64,000 bases of DNA from JAHEDH01 sp963753285 (GTDB lineage: Bacteria; Actinomycetota; Acidimicrobiia; Spongiisociales; ZC4RG35), in assembly GCA_963753285.1 (NCBI GenBank), contig CAVWBT010000001.1, positions 248,001-312,000 of the forward strand. The letters run 5' to 3'. The translations under genes were made by a program, and so were the position numbers. Positions 33,893 through 43,188 of this stretch are shown one piece after another. The notes below the pieces were generated by a model. It did no database searches. It was not told where the DNA came from and saw only the letters and a list, made by a program, of their open reading frames with translations. Each line of letters begins with the position of its first letter. Position 1 is the stretch's first letter.

Positions 33893-34996
33893 ATGGATCG
33901 AGCGATCGACTTCGAAGCGCTGACACCGGACCAGTTGGAGCAGGTGTTGGGAGCGGCCGAGCGCCGAATCGCCAGGTTGCGCTGGCAGCAAGTGCAGGCG
34001 ATCCGCAGTGCCATCAGACAGCAGGTCCCGCTCGGCGACGGATGTCGCACCACCGCCGAATGGATTCGCGGTCGAGTCGACACGACACCGGAGACGGCCC
34101 GCAGCCTCGAGGCGGTCGCCGACTTCGACGAGGCCGAACTCGACCGTGCGCTCAAAGATGGGCTGGTGGGATTCGACCGGGTCGCGGAGGCCGCCAAGGC
34201 CTCGAGCACCGATCTGGCGCCACATCTCGACATCGCCGGGATGCGACGGGTCGCTGCTCGCCGCCACCGGGTCACCCGGGACCAGGAGATCGCCACCCAC
34301 GGCGCCCGGTCGTTGACCTATCAACGAGATCTCTTCGGCACCGTCGGCCACCTCCGCGCCGACGGGCCGGCCATCGACACCGATCAGATCTATGGCGCAA
34401 TCCGTGAAGCCGCCGACCAGCTCCCCCGTCCTCCTCGCCCAGAACCACGGGCAGCCCGCGAGTTCGACGGCCTCCACTCCCTCGCCCTCAACATCGAGGA
34501 ACGATCGGACGACGCTCCGAACGGAAGCCAAGGCGACCGTCGCCCGATCGCGACTGTGTTCATCGATGCCGCTGAAGCCGTCACAACCAACGGAGAATCC
34601 GGTGCCTGGACCGCTGCCGGATCACGCGTCGGGCCTGCCACGCTCGAACGCATTCTCTGCGACGGCCTCGTCGAACTGACAGCATTGACCAAAGACGGCA
34701 CGCCACTGGCCGTCGGGAACGCCCGAGCGTCCATCCCGCCGAGGACGCGCCGCTATGTGCTGGCGAGAGACGGTGGCTGCGTCGGAGATGGCTGCACCTC
34801 GATGACGCGACTCCAACCGCACCACATCAGGCCCCGATCTTTGCTCGGAGACAATCATCCCGACAACCTCGCAACCTTGTGTTGGTATCACCATCATGTG
34901 GTGATCCACGGCCGCGGGTTCCGGATCGACCCCGACTCGCCACCTCAACGACGCCGGTTCCTTCCACCCGAGCACCGCTCCAACGGCCCGCCCTAA
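33893..34996 (+). CDS. HNH endonuclease of the DUF222 / 13E12 type
   Basis: A 367-residue protein of the actinobacterial DUF222-HNH group (13E12 repeat-like), often present in many copies per genome and of unclear function. The N-terminal part is helical (LTPDQLEQVLGAAERRIARL; TTAEWIRGRVDTTPETARSL). The C-terminal HNH module reads RRYVLARDGGCVGDGC, LQPHHIRPRSLLGDNHPDN, then TLCWYHHHVVIHGRGFRI, with all Cys and His ligands present. GATACT lies 5 bp before ATG 33893 and no Shine-Dalgarno is seen, so it may be leaderless. Confidence 0.88.
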   Translation: MDRAIDFEALTPDQLEQVLGAAERRIARLRWQQVQAIRSAIRQQVPLGDGCRTTAEWIRGRVDTTPETARSLEAVADFDEAELDRALKDGLVGFDRVAEAAKASSTDLAPHLDIAGMRRVAARRHRVTRDQEIATHGARSLTYQRDLFGTVGHLRADGPAIDTDQIYGAIREAADQLPRPPRPEPRAAREFDGLHSLALNIEERSDDAPNGSQGDRRPIATVFIDAAEAVTTNGESGAWTAAGSRVGPATLERILCDGLVELTALTKDGTPLAVGNARASIPPRTRRYVLARDGGCVGDGCTSMTRLQPHHIRPRSLLGDNHPDNLATLCWYHHHVVIHGRGFRIDPDSPPQRRRFLPPEHRSNGPP

Positions 34997-35286
34997 CCCA
35001 CCCGACCCCACCCCGGCCACACCCGTCCGAACCATCGTCCACCGCATTCCGAAGCGGCCCGGACGCCGCCGGGCTACTGGCGCCGGTTTCGGGGTTCTCT
35101 GCCGTCGTCACGCCGCGTCGCGAGACCGGCGAGCCGTAGTCGAACTGCCCTGCCCGGGGGCGCCGATCGCCTCTGACCGACACCCCACGCCGGCGCGATC
35201 ATGAGTGCATCGACACTCACACGCCGACGCTGACCGAGGAACCGAACTCCGAGACGCCATCGAAGCCCTCGCTATGGCCGTGGCTG

Positions 35287-36915
35287 GTGGCCGCGGTGAT
35301 GGCTGCGATCGGCTGGCTGGCCGCTCCGGACCCCTGGCCCGCGGGTGAGGCGCGGTTGACCGTCGAGGTCGAGGGCACCGCCCGGATCCAGGAAACGGTC
35401 GACCTCGGCTCCCTCGACCCGCTCTCTCTCGAAGCCGGCATGACACGGATCGAGTTCGACGGTGGCATACCGATCGACCGACCGATCCAGGCGACGATCA
35501 CCGCCCCCACCGACGATCCCGGATCGGTCTCGGTCCGACTCGATCTCGCCGACGATCGGATGCAGCGCATCCCCATCCTCCGCTACGACGAGGCCGCCGG
35601 CACGTTCAGCGCCGCTCGCCGGCCGCCGGTCGATGTCGCACCCGTGCTCGCACTTCTCGGGTTCGTCGTGGTGATGTGGGTGACCGAGGCGATCCCGCTG
35701 TTCGTCACATCGCTACTGATCCCGGTTGTCATCGTCGTGACCGGGGCCGGATCGGCCGATGACGCCCTCGCCCCGTTCTTCCATCCGATCATCGCGCTGT
35801 TCTTCGGAGGATTCCTCATGGCCGAGGCGATGCGCCGGGTCCGACTGGACCATCTCGCTGCGATCTCGCTGGTCTCCTGGGCAGGACGAAGCCCGGCGAT
35901 GCTGCTCCTCGGGATGATGGGAGTCTCGGCCTTCCTGTCGATGTGGATGTCGAACACCGCCGCTGCCGCCGTCCTGGTGCCCATCGCCCTGAGCGTCACC
36001 GCCCCGATCGCCCATCCCGGATACCGGCGGGTGGCCGTGTTGGGGATCGCCTATGCAGCAACGCTGGGTGGGGTGGGCAGTGCCATCGGCACTCCGGCCA
36101 ATCCCCTGGCGATCGAGTTCCTCGACTCATTCGCCGGACGATCGATCTCGTTCGCAGAGTGGTTCGGGTACGGACTCCCGATGGTGATCGTCTTCCTACC
36201 CATCCTCGCCGCATACCTCTGGTGGCGGATGGGGGTGACCATCGATGCCGCCGACTTCGCCGAGGTTCGTCACCAGTCACGCGCCGAACTCCACCGAACA
36301 GGTCGACTCGATCGTCCCCAGATGACCGTGCTCGCCGTGTTCGCCGGCGTCATGCTGGTGTGGCTCACCCAGACCTTCCACGGCCTCAACACCGGCATCG
36401 TTGCGGTCGGAGGCGCGGTCGTACTGGCGGTGTTGGGCAAGATCGTGCCAGAGGATCTCGGCCGCATCTCGTGGTCGGCGCTGCTCACCTTCGGTGGCGG
36501 CCTGACGCTCGGCCTCTTCCTCACCGACTCCGGGGCCTCGGACTGGCTGGCCGGCCGGCTGTCAGGGCTCGGCGGCGTGCCCTCGTGGGTGGGAGTGACC
36601 GTGGTGGCGGCAGTTGCACTCGGCTTGACGACGGTCGCATCCAACACCGCAACCGCGGCGATGATGATCCCATTGGCGATCCCGCTCGCCGGGATTCTCG
36701 GCATCGACCCGACACTGCTGGTCCTCGTCGTCGCAGTGGCATCGTCGATCGACTTCGCGCTCGTGATCGGGACACCGCCGACCATGATCGCCTACTCGAC
36801 CGGGTTGTTCACCAGCCGGGACATATTCCGGATCGGTATCGTGTTGGACCTGATCGGCATCGGCCTCCTGGTCACGATCGTGGCTGCGATCTGGCGACTC
36901 CTCGGGTTGATCTGA
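35287..36915 (+). CDS. DASS (SLC13) family sodium/dicarboxylate-type transporter
   Basis: A membrane transporter of the divalent anion/sodium symporter family, likely carrying dicarboxylates, sulfate or a related anion. Both conserved sodium/substrate motifs are present: MWMSNTAAAAVLVP and TVASNTATAAMMIP, with GSAIGTPANPLAIEF and IGTPPTMIAYS. An unusual ~100-residue soluble, beta-rich segment (EARLTVEVEGTARIQETVDL to LRYDEAAGTF) precedes the transport core, after one N-terminal helix. GTG 35287 falls inside that helix (LWPWLVAAVMAAIGWLAA), so the true start is probably upstream at a non-ATG codon near 35200-35240. The 290-bp gap before it shows nothing clear. Confidence 0.85.
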   Translation: MAAVMAAIGWLAAPDPWPAGEARLTVEVEGTARIQETVDLGSLDPLSLEAGMTRIEFDGGIPIDRPIQATITAPTDDPGSVSVRLDLADDRMQRIPILRYDEAAGTFSAARRPPVDVAPVLALLGFVVVMWVTEAIPLFVTSLLIPVVIVVTGAGSADDALAPFFHPIIALFFGGFLMAEAMRRVRLDHLAAISLVSWAGRSPAMLLLGMMGVSAFLSMWMSNTAAAAVLVPIALSVTAPIAHPGYRRVAVLGIAYAATLGGVGSAIGTPANPLAIEFLDSFAGRSISFAEWFGYGLPMVIVFLPILAAYLWWRMGVTIDAADFAEVRHQSRAELHRTGRLDRPQMTVLAVFAGVMLVWLTQTFHGLNTGIVAVGGAVVLAVLGKIVPEDLGRISWSALLTFGGGLTLGLFLTDSGASDWLAGRLSGLGGVPSWVGVTVVAAVALGLTTVASNTATAAMMIPLAIPLAGILGIDPTLLVLVVAVASSIDFALVIGTPPTMIAYSTGLFTSRDIFRIGIVLDLIGIGLLVTIVAAIWRLLGLI

Positions 36916-37024
36916 GCCGAACCGGCTTTCATGTCCCCGACCTCGGTCGAAAGCAGTCCGACGTCTCCGTGAGATCGGGCGGCTGGGGTGGACACGAGTC
37001 CGGTGGCGGTTTCCCCGCCTCGGG

Positions 37025-37753
37025 CTACGTGCTCTGATCTCTCAGGTCGAGCACCGCCCCGTTCTCCAGGTCGGGGCGTGTGGCCAGCTCCCAGAGTTCG
37101 CCGGCCACCTCCGCGGGCGAGCGGAGAATGCCCTCCGACTCGAGATCACGGAACCGTTGGACATTGGGGAAATCGGCCTCGTCCATCTCGCGGATCTCGG
37201 CCTGCATCGGTGTCTCGACCACTCCGGGAGCAACCGAGACGACCGTGATCGGCTGGCCACGGTTCTCGAGCTCCTTGCCCACCGTCCTGGTCCAATGGTC
37301 CACCGCGGCCTTGGCTGCGCAGTACGAGCTCCAGCCCGGGTACGGCTTCGTTGCAGCCCCGGAGCTGATCTGCACCATCACGGCCGGCACTGCGATCCGC
37401 TTGGCGAGCGCGACGAATCGGCCGCCGAGGACCTGCGGGCTGGCGCTGTTGAGCACCACGTTCGAGGCGTATGCATCGGGATCCACCTCTCCGGCGAACC
37501 CGATCGGGTTCAAGGTGGCCGCGCAGTGGAAGAACCAGAGTGCGTTCGGCCGAACTCGGTCCACCACGGACTCCATCCAGCCGGCGACTCGGGCCCACTC
37601 GCTCGGCTCGGCGAGATCGACGCTCAGATGATGCGCAGCCTCGACATCTGACCGGCTGAACGTGGCCACCACCACGTCGGGTATCGACGACAGGTGAGCG
37701 GTCAGGGCGGCACCGATGCCGCTGGAGGCACCAGACACGAAGATCAGATCCAT
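37025..37753 (-). CDS. Short-chain dehydrogenase/reductase, sepiapterin reductase-like
   Basis: A 242-residue SDR with GASSGIG (8-14) at the cofactor site and catalytic Y144/K148 in YCAAK. The central FFHCAATLNPIGFAGEVDPD and the end VAPGVVETPMQAEIREMDEA resemble sepiapterin/benzil reductase-type SDRs. The substrate cannot be assigned. It is divergent from the metallo-beta-lactamase-fold gene at 37818 with a 64-bp gap. Confidence 0.85.
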   Translation of the reverse strand: MDLIFVSGASSGIGAALTAHLSSIPDVVVATFSRSDVEAAHHLSVDLAEPSEWARVAGWMESVVDRVRPNALWFFHCAATLNPIGFAGEVDPDAYASNVVLNSASPQVLGGRFVALAKRIAVPAVMVQISSGAATKPYPGWSSYCAAKAAVDHWTRTVGKELENRGQPITVVSVAPGVVETPMQAEIREMDEADFPNVQRFRDLESEGILRSPAEVAGELWELATRPDLENGAVLDLRDQST

Positions 37754-37817
37754 GTCGGCACCCTACCGATATCTCTGAGAGCGGGATACGGTCTGGCCAC
37801 GACTCGAGAGGGAAGCC

Positions 37818-38615
37818 ATGATCACGAGACGAGCCTTCATCAGGACGATCGGAAAGGGTTCGGCGGCCGTCGCCCTGGTCGGTGTCGCCGCCTGCTCGAC
37901 CGACGAGCGCAGTTCGACGACCCGGTCGGACGCGGTCACGACGACCAGCACACCCGCAGCACCGCCTGCCGACGCCGTGACCACCACGACGGCCTCGGAG
38001 GACCAGACCACGACGACGGCTGCACCGGCCGGAGCATGGGCACGAGTGAATCTCGGCTTCGTCTCTGCCTACGTCCTGGTTCGGGACGGTGAGGCTGCGC
38101 TCATCGACACCGGCACGTCCGGGAGCACGCCGCAAATCGAGTCCACGCTGAGTGGCCTCGGCCTGGCCTGGCCGCATCTCAGCACCATCATTCTGACCCA
38201 CCACCACGGCGACCACATCGGCTCGCTTCCGGAGATCATGGAGACAGCGTCATCGGCGACCGCATACGCCGGGGCGGAAGACATCCCGAACATCACGAGC
38301 CCCCGGCCCATCTCCGCGGTCGCCGACGGGGACACCGTGTTCGGGCTTCGGATCGTGGCGACCCCCGGGCACACGCCGGGACACATCTCGATCCTCGACC
38401 CGACCGGGTCTGCCCTCGTCGCCGGTGACGCCCTCTTGGGCGAGAACGGCGGAGTCGCCGGCCCTTCGGCGCAGTTCACTGCCGATCTCGAGACTGCGTA
38501 CTCGTCGGTGGCCAAGCTCGGCGGTCTGGAATATGACATCATCTACTTCGGGCACGGTGAGCCGGTGACGAGCGGTGGCGCCGCTCAGGTCGCGGAGTTG
38601 GCCGCCGGCCTCTGA
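37818..38615 (+). CDS. Tat-type metallo-beta-lactamase-fold lipoprotein
   Basis: A 265-residue exported hydrolase. The N-terminus has a twin-arginine motif (TRRAFIRTIG), a hydrophobic run and a lipobox-like VGVAAC, followed by a Thr/Ala-rich linker. The metallo-beta-lactamase domain holds THHHGDH (HxHxDH), TPGHTPGHISI, the bridging Asp in ALVAGDALLG and a late GHGEP. The fold covers many hydrolases (glyoxalase II, lactonases, thiolesterases), so the substrate is open. GAGAGGGAAGCC precedes the ATG. Its 3' end overlaps the convergent gene by 31 nt. Confidence 0.88.
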   Translation: MITRRAFIRTIGKGSAAVALVGVAACSTDERSSTTRSDAVTTTSTPAAPPADAVTTTTASEDQTTTTAAPAGAWARVNLGFVSAYVLVRDGEAALIDTGTSGSTPQIESTLSGLGLAWPHLSTIILTHHHGDHIGSLPEIMETASSATAYAGAEDIPNITSPRPISAVADGDTVFGLRIVATPGHTPGHISILDPTGSALVAGDALLGENGGVAGPSAQFTADLETAYSSVAKLGGLEYDIIYFGHGEPVTSGGAAQVAELAAGL

Positions 38616-39865
38616 TCGTCCGCCGCCAGCAGCCTCGCCCTCCCGTACTGCCAGGGTCGGGCCGGGTCCGAGAGCAACAACTGATAGAGGCCGATGGCCC
38701 CCTGGTCGAAGGCGATCGAGGATCCGGCCATGTACACCCGCCACACCCGGTAGGTCCGTTCGCTGGAGTACTCGATGGCGAGGTCGCGATTCGCCTCCAG
38801 TCGCTGCACCCAGCGGCGCAGCGTGAGCGCGTAGCTCATGCGCATCGCCTCCACGTCGCGCAGCTCGAATCCCGCCCGTTCGGCGATCTCGATCGACTCC
38901 TCCACCGGCCGGAGGTCGCCGTCGGGAAAGACGTGGCGGCCGACGAACGAGTCGCTGCGGCGGCGATTCAGGTCACGGCTTCGATTCGTGATTCCGTGGT
39001 TGAGCAACTGCCCACCCGGAGCCAGGAGCGACCGGAGCCTCTCGAAGTACGTAGCGAGTCGGGGTCCCCCGACATGTTCGAACATCCCGACCGATGCGAT
39101 CGCGTCGAACTCGCCGGTGACCTCCCGGTAGTCGCACTCGAGGATCTCGACGTGATCCTCGAGATGCATCTCCTTCACGCGGATCCGGGCCAGCTGGGCC
39201 TGCTCCGGACTGAGCGTGATGCCCGTGGCGTGCACGCCGTATCGCGCAGCTGCGTGCATCGCCAGCCCTCCCCATCCGCAGCCGACGTCGAGAAATCGCT
39301 GCCCCTCCGAGAGATCGAGCTTCCGACAGATCAGGTCCAGCTTGCGCTCCTGGGCGGTGTCGAGCGACTCGGCCGGATCGAGGAAGTGGGCGCACGAGTA
39401 GACCATCCGCTCGTCGAGGAAGGTCTGGAAGAACTCGTTCCCGGTGTCGTAGTGGTAACGCACCGTCTCTCGATCCCGCCGCATCGAGTGGGCACGTCCG
39501 TCGAAGCGACGGTGTTCGGGCGCTCGCCGGGCACCGTCGGGCAATCGGAGTGCCATCCCGAGCGCTCTGATTGCTGACAACCTCGATCGGGCCGACTGGT
39601 CGAGCCCGGCCGCGAACTCGAGCATCGCGATGATGTCGCCTTCGATGTCGATGTCGTCGAACACGTATGCCTCACCGGCGCTCAGATCGTTCGGGGGAAT
39701 CAACATCGAGCGGAAGGCGCCCGGATGACGGAGCACGAGCGTCGCCGACGCCGCCGGCGGGCCGATCTCCGACCCGTCCCAGAACCGCAGGCGAGGCGGC
39801 GGCGCCTTGCTCAGCTTCGTGAGCTGCCCGAAGATCGATTCCGACACTGCAAACGGGTCCATCAT
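38585..39865 (-). CDS. Cyclopropane-fatty-acid synthase-like methyltransferase
   Basis: A 426-residue S-adenosylmethionine-dependent enzyme of the CFA/mycolic acid cyclopropane synthase family, which modifies double bonds in membrane phospholipid acyl chains. Key regions are VRYHYDTGNEFFQTFLDERM and YSCAHF, the SAM site FLDVGCGWGGLAMHAA, GITLSPEQ, and VGMFEHVG. The C-terminal WRVYMAGSSIAFDQGAIGLY then QLL is typical. ATG 39865 (or 39862) follows AGGGGCG. The last 31 nt overlap the convergent lipoprotein gene. Confidence 0.9.
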   Translation of the reverse strand: MMDPFAVSESIFGQLTKLSKAPPPRLRFWDGSEIGPPAASATLVLRHPGAFRSMLIPPNDLSAGEAYVFDDIDIEGDIIAMLEFAAGLDQSARSRLSAIRALGMALRLPDGARRAPEHRRFDGRAHSMRRDRETVRYHYDTGNEFFQTFLDERMVYSCAHFLDPAESLDTAQERKLDLICRKLDLSEGQRFLDVGCGWGGLAMHAAARYGVHATGITLSPEQAQLARIRVKEMHLEDHVEILECDYREVTGEFDAIASVGMFEHVGGPRLATYFERLRSLLAPGGQLLNHGITNRSRDLNRRRSDSFVGRHVFPDGDLRPVEESIEIAERAGFELRDVEAMRMSYALTLRRWVQRLEANRDLAIEYSSERTYRVWRVYMAGSSIAFDQGAIGLYQLLLSDPARPWQYGRARLLAADDQRPAANSAT

Positions 39866-39976
39866 CGCCCCTGATCGCACACCATCGACTGGTCGTCCCA
39901 ACGTGCCGCAATCTGTCCGTGATTGCAAGCGCGACAGGCCCAGAAGCGACGAGTGTTTCGGCCCTAGGATCCGGCC

Positions 39977-41050
39977 GTGCAGTTCCTCGCAGTGCTCACC
40001 GGATCGGCGGTCGTCGTGGCGGTGCTCGCCGACATGGTCAACACACTCGTCACGACTTCGACGTCGACCAAACGCTGGTGGCTGACCCGAGTCGCCTACC
40101 GGGTGATGTGGAACGCCGTCCGCCGCGTGGCGAGGCGCCGCGACGGCAGTGCGCGGGAGTCACTGCTGTCCGCATTCGCCCCCGTGTCGGTGCTCATCCT
40201 GCTCGCCGTCTGGGTCACCCAACAGATCTTCGGGTTCGCACTTGTGTGGTGGGGGCTGGGCGGTATCGACGGCGCCGTCACCTTCGGCGATCACGTCTAC
40301 TACTCGGGGGTCGTCTATTTCACGCTTGGATTCGGTGAACTCGTGCCGGCAGCCGCAGTGCCGAGAATCGGGGCATTGATGGAGGCGTTCGCCGGCGTGC
40401 TCACGACCGCGCTGGTGATCGGCTACCTGCCTGCCCTGTATGGCGCATACGGCGAGCGAGAGCGTCGCCTGATGACCCTGGACGACGGCGGCGAGGACCG
40501 GATCACCCCCACGAACCTGGTCATCGCCAGGGCCTCGGACGGCGACCATCACAGACTCGACGCGTTCTTCAAGGAGTGGGAGGACTGGATCGCCGGTGTG
40601 ATCGAGACGCACACGACGTTCCCGATGTTGGCGTTCTTCAGATCGAAGAACCCCGGCCAGAACTGGGTCACGGCTGTCGGCCTGGTCACGGACGCTGCGT
40701 TGCACATGCAGATGGTGAAGGGCGCCGAGGGGGGTCAGGCCTACTGGACGATCCGCCGTGCGATCCAGTTGTTTCAGACGGTCATCGGCACCAACGACCT
40801 CGCCGACTACATCGAGCCTCCCGATCCGGAGGCCGGCGCCACGCTGTTCCGAGAGCTGTACGACCACATGGCCGAGCACGGGTTCGATCTCGTGGACTTC
40901 GAGACCGCTCGCTCCCGGGGACGGGAACTGAGATCGATGTACGCCCCCGCCATGGAGTTCTTGATCGACGAGCTGGTGGCCCCGCGCGGATTCTGGGCGT
41001 ATGCCGTCGGTCGGCCGGTCGCTCACGACGACCACTCGACGGCGAGCTGA
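39977..41050 (+). CDS. Two-helix ion channel family protein
   Basis: A 357-residue membrane protein. A first helix (LAVLTGSAVVVAVLADMVNT) is followed by a basic linker, a second helix with APVSVLILLAVWVTQQIFGF, a pore-like loop VVYFTLGFGELVP that resembles the potassium filter TVGFGD, and a further helix (AFAGVLTTALVIGYLPALYG). The C-terminal ~200 residues are cytosolic and helical. It fits the bacterial two-pore-helix ion channel group, but selectivity cannot be assigned since the filter is altered. GTG 39977 is 6 bp after TAGGAT, so it may be leaderless. Confidence 0.75.
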   Translation: MQFLAVLTGSAVVVAVLADMVNTLVTTSTSTKRWWLTRVAYRVMWNAVRRVARRRDGSARESLLSAFAPVSVLILLAVWVTQQIFGFALVWWGLGGIDGAVTFGDHVYYSGVVYFTLGFGELVPAAAVPRIGALMEAFAGVLTTALVIGYLPALYGAYGERERRLMTLDDGGEDRITPTNLVIARASDGDHHRLDAFFKEWEDWIAGVIETHTTFPMLAFFRSKNPGQNWVTAVGLVTDAALHMQMVKGAEGGQAYWTIRRAIQLFQTVIGTNDLADYIEPPDPEAGATLFRELYDHMAEHGFDLVDFETARSRGRELRSMYAPAMEFLIDELVAPRGFWAYAVGRPVAHDDHSTAS

Positions 41051-41052
41051 CG

Positions 41053-41523
41053 TCAGTCGCGGGCGACGTCGCCGACGGTGACGTCGAACGCCTCGACGAG
41101 ATCGGCAGGATCGAGATGGATCGCCCAGCCATCCACTCCGGATCCGAGCGAGATCTCCGCATGACCCAGCAGGCCCCGATCGAGGATCGCAGGGTGCCCC
41201 GAGCCGAGTGGCGTGATCGTGCCGCGCCGGTAGCCGGTCGCCGCCAATGCCTCGTCGGGATCGGGCATGGTCAGCCGCCTCACCCCGAGATGCTCACGGA
41301 GCTTCTTGTAGTCCATGCCGGAATCGCCCGGAACGAGCACAAGCACGTATCGGTCCTCTTCGACACGGACGACGAGCGTCTTGGCGAGCTGAGAGATGGC
41401 GATGCCTCGCTTCTCAGCTGCCTCCTCGGCGGAACTCACCTCGCCGTGATGCACGAGTCGGAAGCCGACACCTGCGGTCGATACGGCGTCGATCGCCGGC
41501 GAACTCGGTCCCTCGTCTGCCAT
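41053..41523 (-). CDS. YbaK/EbsC-type aminoacyl-tRNA deacylase
   Basis: A 156-residue protein of the YbaK/ProX editing family, which removes mischarged amino acids from tRNA (often Cys- or Ala-tRNA-Pro). It has SQLAKTLVVRVEEDRYVLVL with the key Lys, VPGDSGMDYKKLREHLGVRR, YRRGTITPLG and the closing SLGSGVDGWAIHLDPADLV. ATG 41523 begins at the family N-terminus (MADEGPSSPAIDAV); the open frame beyond that is non-coding. It is convergent with the ion channel gene with 2 bp between stops. Confidence 0.85.
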   Translation of the reverse strand: MADEGPSSPAIDAVSTAGVGFRLVHHGEVSSAEEAAEKRGIAISQLAKTLVVRVEEDRYVLVLVPGDSGMDYKKLREHLGVRRLTMPDPDEALAATGYRRGTITPLGSGHPAILDRGLLGHAEISLGSGVDGWAIHLDPADLVEAFDVTVGDVARD

Positions 41524-41615
41524 TTCCGCTCCTGGCCTCGGTGTCGATGAGCAACATAGGCGCGGCGAGTCGAAAGCCGTCGGTATCGTCGCACCCACCC
41601 GAACGGAGAAGGCGG

Positions 41616-42806
41616 ATGAATCCAGGAGACGTCGCATGGCTGCTCGCCAGTTCCGCGCTGGTGCTCCTGATGACGCCGGGACTGGCACTCTTCTACGGCG
41701 GGATGGTGAGGATCCGTCACGTGCTCAACATGTTGATGATGAACCTCGTGGCCATCCCGATCGTGTCGATCCTCTGGGTTGCCGTGACGTACAGCTTGAT
41801 GCTCGACGAGGGCGGGAACGGTGTCGTCGGGGGGCTCGGATCCGCAGGCCTGGCGGGGCTGAGCACCTCGCAGCTACTCGGCGCAACACTCAATCTCATG
41901 TTCGCGATCATCACCGTTGCGCTCATTTCGGGGGCAGTCGCAGACCGGATGAAGTTCTCGGCATGGGTTGCGTTCGCCGCCGTCTGGAGTCTCGTCGTCT
42001 ATCCCCTGATCGGGCGCATGTTGTTCTTCAGCAACGGAGCCCTGCGCGACATCGGAGCCCAGGACTTCGCCGGGGGACTCGTCGTCCACGTGAGCGCCGG
42101 GGCATCGGCAATTGCGCTCGTCATCGTGTTGGGACCGAGACGATCACACCGCAAGGAACAGATTCGCCCGCACTCCCTCCCGCTGACGATGCTCGGCGCA
42201 GCGCTCCTGTGGTTCGGGTGGTTCGGGTTCAATGCCGGGTCGGCGGGCGGCGCAAACGCGACCGCGGTCACGGCGTTCCTGGCCACGCAGGTCGCAGCCG
42301 GCGCCGGCATGGCGGCGTGGCTCGCCGTCGAATGGCGGCTGACAGGGAGCCCGACCCTGCTCGGCGCCGTATCCGGCGTGGTCGCCGGCCTCGTCGCAGT
42401 CACGCCGGCTGCCGGGTATATCTCCCCCCTTTCTGCGATCGCGATCGGGGCGGTCGGAGGGGTTGCGGCGTACGGGGCGGTCAGGGCGAAGCACCGATTT
42501 CCCTTCGACGATGCTCTCGATGTGGTGGGCATCCATCTCGTCGCCGGTCTGCTGGGCTCGCTGCTGGTGGCGGTCTTCGCCGACTCGGCGTACGGCGGCA
42601 GCGCCGACGGACTCGTATCGGGATCGGCCGGGTTGGTGTGGCCCCAGCTCGCCTCCACCGTCGTGGTCGCCGTCGTGGCGTTCACTCTGACGTGGATCAT
42701 CGCCAAGGCCCTCGACGCCGGGATCGGCCTGCGCGTGACCGAGCGCCAGGAACTGGAAGGGCTCGACCTGACCCAACACGAGGAGCGGGCCTACTCACCT
42801 GAGTGA
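41616..42806 (+). CDS. amt: Ammonium transporter
   Basis: Amt trimers move ammonium across the inner membrane. The 396-residue protein has eleven expected helices, beginning MNPGDVAWLLASSALVLLMT then PGLALFYGGM. The twin pore histidines lie in GGLVVHVSAGASA and VVGIHLVAGLLG. A short soluble tail (ERQELEGLDLTQHEERAY) follows the last helix. GGAGAAGG precedes ATG 41616. The PII gene glnB starts 43 bp downstream and glnD follows, so this is the standard nitrogen-sensing cluster. Confidence 0.96.
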   Translation: MNPGDVAWLLASSALVLLMTPGLALFYGGMVRIRHVLNMLMMNLVAIPIVSILWVAVTYSLMLDEGGNGVVGGLGSAGLAGLSTSQLLGATLNLMFAIITVALISGAVADRMKFSAWVAFAAVWSLVVYPLIGRMLFFSNGALRDIGAQDFAGGLVVHVSAGASAIALVIVLGPRRSHRKEQIRPHSLPLTMLGAALLWFGWFGFNAGSAGGANATAVTAFLATQVAAGAGMAAWLAVEWRLTGSPTLLGAVSGVVAGLVAVTPAAGYISPLSAIAIGAVGGVAAYGAVRAKHRFPFDDALDVVGIHLVAGLLGSLLVAVFADSAYGGSADGLVSGSAGLVWPQLASTVVVAVVAFTLTWIIAKALDAGIGLRVTERQELEGLDLTQHEERAYSPE

Positions 42807-42836
42807 TCCGGAGCCGGCTCAGGGACAGGTCCGTCG

Positions 42837-42842
42837 TAGAAT
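42837..42842 (+). promoter_or_regulatory. -10 box for leaderless glnB transcript
   Basis: TAGAAT lies 7 bp before the GTG at 42850, with no ribosome site in between. It suggests that glnB-glnD can be expressed separately from amt. A -35 box is not clear. Confidence 0.4.
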
Positions 42843-42849
42843 CCGCTCC

Positions 42850-43188
42850 GTGAAACTCATCGTCGCGTTCATCAAACCGTTCAAGCTCGACGAGGTCAAA
42901 GATCGACTGCAGCGGCTGGGCATCACCGGCATGTCGGTGTCGGAGATCAGGGGATTCGGGCGCCAGGCCGGCCACACCGAGGTGTACCGCGGCTCCGAAT
43001 ACACCGTGGATTTCGTGCCGAAGATCCGACTCGAGATCATCGCCTCGAACGACATCACGCCGGCGATCGTGCGTGCGATCTCGGAGGCGGGGCACACCGG
43101 CGAGATCGGCGACGGGAAGATCGTCGTTACGACCGTCGACGAAGTCATCAGGATCCGCACCGGCGAGCGGGGCGAAGACGCGCTGTGA
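42850..43188 (+). CDS. glnB: Nitrogen regulatory PII protein
   Basis: PII reads 2-oxoglutarate and ATP/ADP and controls ammonium uptake by plugging Amt. The 112-residue protein is full length. The T-loop reads GSEYTVDFVPK with the modified Tyr51; the B-loop is TGEIGDGKIVV. Because it is next to amt it may be called glnK instead. In actinobacteria Tyr51 is adenylylated by GlnD rather than uridylylated; which applies here is not known. Its stop overlaps the glnD start by 4 nt. Confidence 0.95.
   Translation: MKLIVAFIKPFKLDEVKDRLQRLGITGMSVSEIRGFGRQAGHTEVYRGSEYTVDFVPKIRLEIIASNDITPAIVRAISEAGHTGEIGDGKIVVTTVDEVIRIRTGERGEDAL

Noticed and set aside
32078..34531. Open frame of 817 codons on the minus strand spanning the acyl-CoA ligase and HNH gene
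   Set aside because: It covers three unrelated plus-strand genes and has no recognisable domains.
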